Program-made: the position numbers and the translations under genes
In this document: positions 11,823 through 21,960 of the stretch, piece by piece
Position numbering within the stretch: the stretch's first letter is position 1
How the letters are laid out: the number at the start of each line of letters is the position of its first letter
Notes under the pieces: generated by a model
What the model saw: the letters and a program-made list of their open reading frames with translations, nothing else
Told to the model about the DNA's origin: nothing
The model's database searches: none
Source of the DNA: Capitella teleta
Lineage: Eukaryota; Annelida; Polychaeta; Capitellidae
Direction: 5' to 3'
Length of the DNA stretch: 64,000 nt
Assembly: GCA_000328365.1 (NCBI GenBank)
Contig: KB311953.1
Span: 305,920-369,919 of the forward strand

Positions 11823-12044
11823 ATCATTTTTATTGCAATTTCATTTTTCTCGATTAATTAATCTCAATTAATAGAGTGCACTCAATATTCTGAGATATTT
11901 CCACTTTTGGCAGCAAACAGGCCCTGGACCATGGATAAGCTTAATTCATTCAAAATATGGCTCTATTTTATATTTTTGTATTTTCATTTGATTAATTTTT
12001 GTAGAGTAATCGGTACGGTAAATATTCTAGATTTATGAAATACG

Positions 12045-12050
12045 TGTTTA
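12045..12050 (-). terminator. Poly(A) signal candidate for gene B
   Basis: TTTATT on the plus strand reads AATAAA on the minus strand, about 155 bases after the stop codon of the secreted lectin gene. Position and orientation fit; no transcript evidence. Confidence 0.4.
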
Positions 12051-12204
12051 TTGATAATTGATAATACATATACATATTTGTCATCAGGATTGTTTCGATT
12101 TTCAATTAGGCAACCAGCCGAGTGAATGTATTGGTATGGAGGTCTTCTTCACATCCATCAAGTTATTTCTGTGGAATTCCTACACAAATAACAGAAATAC
12201 TTTA

Positions 12205-15200
12205 CTATAAATACAGATTTAAAAATGTCACTGAAAGATGAAAATCAAAGTCGTGATACATGTACAATGTAATCCAAAGCCTCAACTCACCTTGCACACA
12301 TTCAAAGTGAGCCTCGAGGTAGCTCGTCAGATCTGGCACACATGGTCGGAGAGCATCAAATTCAGCCAGTGGTACCTGGAACTGGCATGTCCTGCGTCCT
12401 GAGCACATCCTATCAAGAACAGATAGGACGTCCACACTACACCCAATGTAGCCGAAGTCTCCCTCAATACACCGGCCCAAGTGCATGCGTCCGTATAGAG
12501 CCGATTTGATTATGATTACTTCGTCTGGATTGCAGGTCGCATTGAAGGATTCTGAAGCGCAGTACTCCTGAGTCTCCCTTACAGCAGCTGAAACCAAGTG
12601 CCAAATATAAACTAATGAAGCAATTCAGTTTACTTTGTGAGAATAGTTATATCCTAAGAAATTCCCATACCTACAGGACATCTCAATGTATCCCCCTTCC
12701 AGACACCGCCAATACATTTCTGAAACCACGTCTGATCGTTGGTATGACAGCCAAACTTCATGATGTCATCGTGGCGTTTTGCGTATCCATTTTCCGGATC
12801 TGGTAGATCTCCACAACCTATCACTGTTAATGAAGAGATAATATATTCAGGTGTGCATTTTAATAATATGTGACACTCTTTTTACCCGAGTACTCGATTA
12901 AAAAGTGACGTTGATCCGAATGACCAGTGACTATTCTAACTTCAATTCTGTTGCCCAATGATGTATAAACGTGAGATTGTCGCTGATGGTTACTGCAAAT
13001 GGTGACAGAATGCTGTGTAGAAAGGTCTTTGACTATCGCATATACAATGCATATTTGTAGATTTTGAGGTGTGGTTTCCAGAAAGAATTCATGGAGTGTC
13101 AGGTTGATGCGAGTTCCAGAAGGTGCTTCTATCACGTATAAACCAAAGGAGAAGGACGTTGCGTTGACGCCAGCCAAATACCCATGCGGAGATGTCACAG
13201 TGGTGTGAGTTTGTGAGCCAGGCAGGTGTCCAGGCTGGGTCACTGTGAAAAGTGCGTAAATTTGTAAGAATAATTAGTAAATAAGTTGATGGGAATCCTA
13301 AACATTGTTCCACAATGAGTGCTAAATAATGTCAATTGGTTCAATCATGTGACATACTCATGTAGAACTGGTTAAATAAATAATCAACAAACTTATGTTG
13401 ACTGAAGCTAGTATTGTCAAGCCTGAAGAATACACATGTAGTTGAATTAAAATGCCGTATGAACGATTTGGTGTAGTGATAGACCCGGTTTAGAATGAAC
13501 AGAATAAAAATTTTAACAGACGGGGATGAGCAAGAAGCTAATAACATGGCCAAAATGAGAATGAATTACATGTAAACTGTAGACGAATGATCGAGTACGT
13601 GACCCTTATTGGCCGAATCAGTGTTACCTTGCACACATTCAAAGTCAGCCTCAAGGTAGCTCGTCAGATCTGGCACACATGGTCGGAGAGCATCAAATTC
13701 AGCCAGTGGTACCTGGAACTGGCATGTCCTGCGTCCTGAGCACATCCTATCAAGAACAGATAGGACGTCCACACTACACCCAATGTAGCCGAAGTCTCCC
13801 TCAACACACCGGCCCAAGTGCATGCGTCCGTATAGAGCCGATTTGATTATGATTACTTCGTCTGGATTGCAGGTCGCATTGAAGGATTCTGTTGCACAGT
13901 ACTCCTGTACAGCGGCTGAAACCATGTATGATTATGTTGAGTTCATCATGGATGGCATGGGCGTGAATTGCAAAAACAATGTGGTGAAATCAATGTAGGT
14001 CAATGTAGTGAAATCAAGATTCCGTTGTTTGTACTATTTATTTGTGGCAACCTCGCTTGTAAACTAAAACTACGCTATGAGCTACTTTGACGGGTGCCTG
14101 CACTCTCGATAGACTAAACATTGTTTAAGCTCAAAGTTGTTGGCAGACACATCCTGGATTAAACCAAAGATCGTGTCTACTACTCACATCAATGTTGTCT
14201 TCTGCTATATTTTTACCAAACCTCGTACGGGTGTCTAAATACATGATTCAGTTATCTGAAAATGTCCGCGAGCAAAGGTGATCAACATTAAGAGTGGAAA
14301 ACTCGAGGTTGCAAAACGTGTTAGATTGTGTTTAAAAATGATATAATGAGGAATTAACAGCCACGAATACCAAAAGGTAATGTTTAACATGTGCACAATC
14401 CCAAAAGGTAATGTTTAACATGTGCACAATACCAAAAGGTAATGTTTAACATGTGCACAATACCAAAAGGTAATGTTTAACATGTGCACAATACCAAAAG
14501 GTAATGTTTACATGTGCACAATCCCAAAAGGTAATGTTTAACATGTGCACAATACCAAAAAGTAATGTTTAACATGTGCACAATACCAAAAGGTAATGTT
14601 TAACATGTGCACAATACCAAAAGGTAATGTTTAACATGTGCACAATACCAAAAGGTAATGTTTAACATGTGCACAATACCAAAAGGTAATGTTTAACATG
14701 TGCACAATGCGATTCTTGCATATAACACTATCATAATACTCAACTTGCAGACAACACGAGAAGATTAATTATGCTCTTTCTACAAGTTTAGAAAAAAAAA
14801 TGAAATAAAAAAAAAACAAAACAAAACAAAAAAACAACAACAACAGCAACCACACACAGGAATTCATAAAGTTTATAATTGTAATTTTACAGCATGTAAG
14901 TTCCTTAGAATCTATTATATATGACCCGCCACGACGAAGTCAGTCTAAAGTCGCACTGAGCGTAATAGAGATATATGGATAAAACCGCCCGAGACGAAAG
15001 CATTTCAATTTTAAGTGGGTTGGGTGGAGCCGTAAAACCCCATCACTCACTCAATTTTCGGGTTTCACTATATTCCAGTAGATCAACATCTTAATTTCAA
15101 AGCGCAACACTTTTATTATTATTAGTGTATTTACGCACGCATATTGCTTTTATGTGCATTTTTAAACTATAAACTGGTTAAATTTCAATTTTAATTGACT

Positions 15201-16235
15201 CCCTGTCAAAACCCGTAGGGAGTAAAGTCATCATGAATTCTTTTAACGAAAAATGAAGCGTTAATTGGTGGTCGTTTTAAACGCTTAGTATGGGCGATAC
15301 ATACTCGTATGCAAATTTTCCATAAAAGGTATCACTGTAAAGAGCTGGAAGAGAGCTTTCTATTAATAACTCTTACGAGATTCGGTGTTCACAAGTGTCG
15401 TCATTGGAAGGCATTTACGACGGTTCATAGTTCGGGTTATGCTGTCAACTCGCACGCTCCTTTATCACGGCGACGCACATGAGTGATGAAAATTCTCAGC
15501 AATATTCAATCGCGTTTTTCTGCATTTTGACATTGCGACAGTTGCATGATTCAAATGCTCATAACTTCCTAACAAGAATAGGTATTTATTTTTATTTTTT
15601 TACATCATATTAAAGGTAATTGGTAGCTCCTTGTGATTATATCAAAAGATCAGAAATTTTATTTTGCGATCGACTTTCGACTGATTTCGTCATGGAGGGT
15701 CACTTATATTATTTCATCTCAATAAATACACCGCCTCATTTTAAACACATGATGTCACTTTAACTGTGCGTGGCATTCCATGTTTACCCGAAAAAATGTA
15801 CAATGTGTTAGCCGGTGTAAACCGTATGTGCTATCATACATCAAAACTGCTCTGACTACCCATGTGTGTGACTAAATTGGTCTAATATGTATGCCCATGG
15901 TGGACAAGTGCGCTTATACTCAAAGTTATACGAAATGAAAACATATGGCAGTACTAGCAACATAATTGCACAATAGACGACATTGCATGAAAGTGTAGTT
16001 CGATGTACTGAATATATTATGAGTAAATTGCACTCCTAATTTTTTCACGTTATTTTGCAAGTTACACAAATTGGATGGTTTGGGATTTGGTACAATCCCA
16101 CAGCTAAAATGATAATTACATGCGTTATTTATGCTTGACTTAATTCATAATTATCGATTCATATTTACCTTTCCTAACCTTACCTTCGATGAATCCGATC
16201 GCGCAGATAAGCCCTAAGACTAAGTAAATCTTCAT
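12205..16235 (-). CDS. Gene B: secreted SUEL lectin-CUB-sushi-SUEL lectin protein
   Basis: Six coding exons join in frame to 390 residues: 16235-16184 (signal peptide MKIYLVLGLICAIGFIEG), 13915-13628 (SUEL lectin), 13242-12886 (CUB-like), 12823-12671 (sushi/CCP; CGDLPDPENGY, final GVWKGDTLRCP), 12587-12291 (second SUEL lectin) and 12230-12205 (VTFLNLYL, stop). All introns are phase 1, the usual mark of shuffled extracellular modules. The lectin domains keep SALYGR and the end YLEA(D/H)FECV. The two lectin exons are almost identical in DNA, so one is a recent copy or they have been homogenised. The last intron is 60 bp with no stop, so retaining it also leaves an open frame. The sushi exon has an alternative acceptor 6 bp further in. 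No membrane span is seen, so secretion is expected. The first intron (2.3 kb) holds an 11-copy minisatellite. Confidence 0.85.
14367..14706. repeat. Minisatellite, 31-bp unit, about 11 copies
   Basis: The unit begins ATACCAAAAGGTAATGTTTA and ends ACATGTGCACA. Copies are nearly perfect: two start ATCCC, one has AAAAAGT, and one lacks a single base. It lies in the first intron of gene B. ACATGT and GTGCAC within each unit are palindromic hexamers. Confidence 0.97.
15017..15054 (+). mobile_element. SINE tail fragment
   Basis: Matches the last part of the SINEs at 11478 and 22730: GGGTTGGGTGGAGCCGTAAA, then CCCCATCACTCACTCA. The head with A and B boxes is absent, as in a 5'-truncated insertion. 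Inside gene B intron 1. Confidence 0.75.
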
Positions 16236-16924
16236 GATGAAGTGATCAAACAGAAAATTACTTTCCAAAATGTTGCTATTGAGTTCCTCTGTGTATGCGT
16301 GTGAGCGTGAGAGGACACTTACATAGACCAGATAAAATATACTGTATGTATTGATGGTAAAGCTTCTGTAAATAATTGCTTCAAACCTACTCCAGTTATC
16401 AACACACTCGTATACTGTCAGCTTGGAAAAAAAACAACCTCGGCCTGTTATGCCATTAGCGTTCGTTCAAAGCTGGTTGCATGTGTACAACCTAATATGT
16501 TTGCTTGTGCTACACTACACTTTTGTTTGCTATGCATATGATATACTGAACAACTGCTCAATTATCTGATTATCATCATTTAGAATTTGGTATTTTTCAT
16601 GACGCAATAAACAGGTTCTTTGTGAATGTTTGTTGTAAATTCAAACACGCATTGTTTTTTTCTCTGCAAAACTCAGTTGCTTCACATCTTCTAGGGAAAT
16701 AGTCTACTATTGATATTTCGACCCAATTTAAGTTGAGGCACACGGATAGCTGACACTTTCCTGAGTATTTTGGTGTAAAATTCATGCAGATATCTCAAGG
16801 GGTTGTAAAGTTACAGCATTTTGAAATCCGAAACTTCAAAAACGTCATTCTGAGAAATTCGCGATTGAATGTCCTATACCTCTCTCTATATATAGTGGGC
16901 ATTTGGTACACATGTTATTATGCA
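16236..16924. other. Upstream region of gene B, no gene seen
   Basis: This would hold the minus-strand promoter of gene B. AT-rich; a TATACTGTA-like stretch lies near 16340, but I would not call a TATA box from it. Confidence 0.3.
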
Positions 16925-19384
16925 CAGTGGGGATACGGATGACGGAGAATGACCGGTTTATCATTTGCATATCATTAACGGATGGTGAATTTTGCGGGTA
17001 AGATGGCGAATTGTGTGGAGTGGGATGGAGAATTGTGCGGAATTTGAATAATCGTTCATTATTCGAGAAATCCTGCATTGTTTCAACAAATGATATGTGC
17101 AGATACCAACCAGCCCATCTGGCTATCACCCGGTATCATCCATGTAGCTGTGGGATGTACAGTTTTCAAATGTAAGCTCGCACAGTTTGACCACCCCCCC
17201 ATCAGAATCGACCTTTCGGCACACATTTTTGTATATAGGAATTTATAACAGGTACATCTGACCATATCGAATTGATGGAATGTTCGATATAGTGTCACCT
17301 GTCGTTTGGATGTGATTTAAATGAATTTTGACTGCTCATTGTAGAGAAAATGCAATTTTCTTGTCTATGAAGACTGGTGAGATGGCGAATTGTGAGGGTG
17401 AGACGGCGAATTTTAGATGGTGGAGGTTTGGTGCAATGCAATCCATCGCCTGAGATGATAAAACGCAATTGAATGCCCTCAAAGGAAGCAATTGACCAAT
17501 TAATTACACCAAAACCTAAGCCCTCAGGCCATTTAAAGTCTCGCACAAGAACCTTGGAAATTTTTTAACTTGTAATATAACAATAACACAAGAAATAAGA
17601 GACTTGAGAAATAAGAAGAAATAAGAGATTGGTGGTACCATGCAATTGAACATGACTTGTGACATACACACATGATTAGAAGTGTTCACATCCCGACATA
17701 CTTAATAGTATTTTATTGTTTGCCACATTATTTTTCAGACAGGGTATTCATGTCTCAATCTTTCTTCCTCAAGCATATCAGGCAAATACAGTTAAGGTAC
17801 ATTGATTCAAGAAACGCATGCAGTGACAAGAAGAAAAGAACACTAAAAATCGATGCCAAGCCTTTTAGGACCATATAATGATTTTTTTTTTTCGTTTAGT
17901 AAATATCATTATATTACAACATATTATTATTATTATTATTACTATTGTGCTAATTGGTCGATTTCTCAATTGTCTATGTGTATTTCAGTAGGTGAATTAC
18001 TAGTAAAGCCACCAAACATATTCAATAATTATAATTATGGCGAGTGTAAAGAGCCAACGAGAGACGTTTGATCAGACTGTTTATTTACTGTGAAAACACA
18101 AGCGTTTATATTTTCGTATATTCTAGCTAATCAAAAGACTCGACGTGAGCGATTCAAAGATTAAATTAGATATGTGAATTGAGTGAATTGCCATGTAATC
18201 AATAACTCAGAAACCAAAAGTAACTGTCTGATTTATTATAAAATGAAGACAAACAGTAACAAATGAAACACGCTTCACATAACAAAATGAATTGATGGCG
18301 CCTCGCACACTGCATAAATATTGGAAAGAAGAACAACTCACAAAAAAGCAAGATGTACCATGTGAGGCATGATATAAACATCTTATGTATAGTATGACAA
18401 ATTAATTGCATATACCAATAATCTGATACTTTGTAGCCAATAATGAAAATATAAGCCTTTATATACATGGCTCAAAGCCTTATACCATCTGAGCATGGCG
18501 CCTTTTGGTATGCCTAGCTAGAGATAACTTGTTTGCAAAAGACTCACCACAAAAAAAGCAAAAATGAGTCTTTTCGTGTGTATGTCACAAGTCATGTTCA
18601 ATTGCATGGTACCACCAAAGTCTCTTATTTCTTGTGTTATTGTTATATTACAAGTTAAAAAATTTCCAAGATTCTTGTGCGAGACTTTAAATGGCCTGAG
18701 GGCTTAGGTTTTGGTGTAATTAATTGGTCAATTGTTTTCTTTGAGGGCATTCTATTGTGTTTTATCATCACAGGCGATGGATTGCATTGCACCAAACCTC
18801 CACCATCTAAAATTCGGCGTCTCACGCTCACAATTCGCCGTCTCACTAGTTTTTATAAGACTAGAAAATTGCATTTTCTCTACAATGAGCAGTCAAAATT
18901 CATTTAAATCACATCCAAATGACAGGTGACACTATATCGAACATTCCATCAATTCGACATGATCATATGTACTCAGCGTGTCAGAGACTTCTTTGAATTT
19001 TATGATCGCTATATATAATAAATTTATTATTATTATTATTTATTATTATTAGTTGTTATCAATTTCTATAAACAAAAAGTGTGCCAAAATGTCGATTCTG
19101 ATGGGGGGGGGGGTATGGTCAAACTGTGCTAGCTTACATTTGAAAACTGTACACCCTACAGCTACATGGATGATACTGGGTGATAGCCAGATGAGCTGGT
19201 TGGTATCTCACATATCATTTGTTGTAAACAATGCAGGATTTCTCGAATAATGAACGATTATTCAAATTCCACACAACTCTCCGTCCCACTCCACACAATT
19301 CGCCTTCTTACTCGCACAATTCGCCGTCCGTTAATGATATGCAAATGATAAGCCGGACATTCTCCGTCATCCATATCCCCACTG
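16925..19384. mobile_element. Non-autonomous DNA element with about 750-800 bp inverted repeats
   Basis: The left arm (16925 to about 17672) and right arm (about 18576 to 19384) are inverted copies, differing at scattered positions. Both ends start CAGTGGGGATA and homology stops sharply there. Each arm carries repeats of a short box, GGCGAATTGTG or close variants, clustered just inside the end (16982-17040 and mirror) and again deeper (17384-17415 and mirror); such subterminal repeats commonly bind transposase. The roughly 900-bp spacer has no recognisable gene. The right arm has an extra insertion of about 95 bp ending in ATT repeats (about 18958-19052). I see no clean target duplication, so the superfamily is open. 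Confidence 0.85.
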
Positions 19385-19884
19385 TTTCATGAGTGAGAGG
19401 GGAAACTAAGTTTAAACTAACATATTATGTGCAATAATGATAAATGATATGCCATTGTTTCAATTATCTCTGACTCTGATTTGCTGCAGTGGTAGTGCAG
19501 ATGAAAAAAGATACATGCTCAATAAAAGCTCATCTTCTGTCTTACTTCTGTGTTTGGCTATTTTGTTGGAATATAAAAAACCATGTTATTCTGCGCCCAT
19601 TTTTGCAAAGATACTAAATAAAAAGTCAATATTGAATGAGGGATGAATATTTAAATGCAAGTGGTGAGTGATCACGAACAGCTTTTATGTGTGCAAAATC
19701 AGGTGGGTCCCTGAACGAGCATTATGGAAGGTCAGCTGTTGCGTAATAGAATATTTCGTTCATCCTATAAATGATATTTATGAAGAATAGTATTGAATGA
19801 ATGAAGATAATTATTAATGCGTACGATTGAAACGACTGGTGCCAAAAATATTTTGCCCACGTTTTCTGCCACTCGGCACTCGCT

Positions 19885-21150
19885 GTGAGCGTAATTTTCG
19901 TTGCCCGTACTTTTCAACGAAAAGTGTTAATTTTAGTGAGTATTTTATTTTGCTTTTGTTTTATCCTTTTCATTGTTTTACTTCTTAATATTATTGAGTA
20001 TGTCGCTACATTACACGATATGCTGCGTACCAGATTAACAACAGAGGAGCTGATTTGGATTGTGACAATCTATTCAAGAACCGAAGATGCTGAAAAAGTC
20101 AGAGATGTTTGGCGTGATTCATTCATAACAACTCCACCAACCCGACAATCGGTTTACAGGATTAACAGCAATCTTTCTGAGACGGGCACTGTTGCAGGCC
20201 TGCGTCGTCAGGGTAAGCCACGCACATTGCTTACGCAAGAGAACTTAGAGGCAGTGAGCACTGCTCTGACTGTGAGCCCAACCCGAAATAAGGCTTCCGT
20301 TGAGCTTGGCTTTTCTAGAACTTCAATTCGACGAATTCTGAAAGAGATCCGATTCAAACCATACCAACCAATGTCTCCTCCCTGGAGACATCTCTCGACG
20401 GGATCAATTCTGTGCCACCCTCTTGAGTCGGGTTCTCGAAGAACTCGATCTCGTGTGGTCGGATGAAGCGTCGATTAAAATTAACAGATGATTAAACGAC
20501 ACAATTGTGTATATTGGTCACACTCCAACCTGAATCACGTAATTACCAACTTGGAGTTACATTCTGGGCAGCCATATGCTCTTCTGGTGTCATCGGGTTG
20601 ATATTCTTTAAAGGATCGGTCAAAAGGATCGGTCAAAAGCCAAAGGCTAGCCCCTTTACATTATAATTATAATTAATTAAAAACCAATTGAGGTATCAAA
20701 TAACTATCTATATCTCAGTCAGCCAGTCTTACTTGCCATTATTGACAACATAAAATAATAGTCTCTTCTTTTACAGATACTTTGATATGCTTCAAAAAAC
20801 TGTCATTCCTCAGCTGATAGAGATGCCAACGTTTGAATTAATGTTTTTCTATGCAGAATGGTGCACCGTGTCACTTCTGGAGTTTTCAACAAAGTTCTGC
20901 CTCAACTTTGGATTGGAAGGAGCGGACCCATCAAATGACCAGCGCGATCCCCAGACCTGACCCCAATGAATTTCTGCTGTGGGGTGTCGTAAAGGACCAG
21001 GTATTTTCCAAGTAGCCACAGACAGTAGGAGAGATGCGAGATCTCATCAGTCAATTGCTAGCTGTCATCGGTGATAATAAGTTGCTGTGCTAGCGTGTGT
21101 GCTGTGGTGTGGTCAAATGACTCAAGGCTTGTTGCCATGAGGACGGGGGC
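19885..21150 (+). mobile_element. Mariner/Tc1-like DNA transposon remnant
   Basis: From the ATG at 20020 the frame reads a helix-turn-helix N-terminus: LTTEELIWIVTIYSRTEDAE, then SVYRINSNLSETGTVAGLR, QGKPRTLLT and RTSIRRILKEI. The frame is lost near 20370. Shifted frames continue with a DDE-type core: VWSDEASIK near 20456, FWAAICSSGVIGLIFFK near 20563-20613, then NGAPCHFWSF near 20858 and a GRSGPI...PDLTP-like stretch. The stretch of about 150 bp near 20630-20777 looks like a GT-AG intron or small insertion. Stops and frameshifts make it inactive. Terminal repeats were not found, so the ends are approximate. Confidence 0.75.
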
Positions 21151-21204
21151 ATTTTGAAATTTGAGTTTTAGTTAGACTTTACGCATTATCATCACACCAT
21201 CAAC

Positions 21205-21960
21205 AAGTGTTAAGGAAGCTGGCTCGATGAAGAAATGACTATGAGAAAACAAGTTGGAAACACTGTGAAAGCCCCATATTACCATCTGAGAAACATCAAC
21301 TATGTCAGAAGAAGTTTAAACAACGACACTTGCGCCAAAGCCATCAATGCAACTGTTACTTCAAGACAAGACTACCATAATGCACTTCTCGCCGGGTCTT
21401 GCAAGTGCGTCACGAAACCACTTCAAAGACTTCAGAATCTTGCCGCCCGAACATTGTCAAAGACTCTAAAAAGATCGCACATCACACCAGTTCTCATCGA
21501 CCTACATTGGCTCCCTATCAAAGAACGCACAGATTTCAAGTTGCTCACACTCGCCCACTTCGCTCTCCATAACGACGCAGCACCTACATACATGAAAGAA
21601 ATGGTTGCTTTGTACACACCTACCCGACCGCTGAGAAGTGCAAATGATCCCTGGAAACTCTCAGTTGGAACTAGCAGCCGACACGAAGGACAACGAAGTG
21701 CAGCCATACATGGAACTCAGCAGTGGAACTTACTCCCGCTCAATATCCGGTCTATGAGAAATTCAGTGACTTTTAAGAAACAACTAAAGACATTTTTATT
21801 TAATTGTGCTTTCAACGAACCAGTTTCTTACTGATGAATTTCATCAGTACTCTGTCTCTTTTATTATATTGTTTGTTTGTTTGTTGTTTTTTTTTTCAAG
21901 TGCTTAGAAATTGCTTCTTATATAATGTTTTAGCACTCTAATTGAATAAATTATTATTAT
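21205..21960 (+). mobile_element. CR1/L2-like LINE, 3' end of the reverse-transcriptase ORF
   Basis: A 199-codon frame (21235-21834) gives the C-terminal part of a non-LTR reverse transcriptase: YYHLRNINYVRRSL, VTSRQDYHNALLAG, LQRLQNLAARTLSKT, HITPVLIDLHWLPI, WNLLPLNIRSMRN and FKKQLKTFLF. This thumb/connection pattern is typical of CR1/L2/Jockey-like elements. The copy is 5'-truncated, as usual for LINEs. Its 3' UTR ends with AATAAATTATTATTAT, an ATT-type tail that appears to resume at 24494 beyond the inserted LTR element. Confidence 0.85.

Noticed and set aside
14367-14706. CRISPR-like array
   Set aside because: Units are contiguous with no spacers, and the context is a eukaryotic intron; it is a minisatellite.
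16845-17546. Minus frames in the left inverted-repeat arm and their plus-strand mirrors at 18677-19250
   Set aside because: Both are the two arms of the same non-coding element; the matching peptides do not resemble any transposase.
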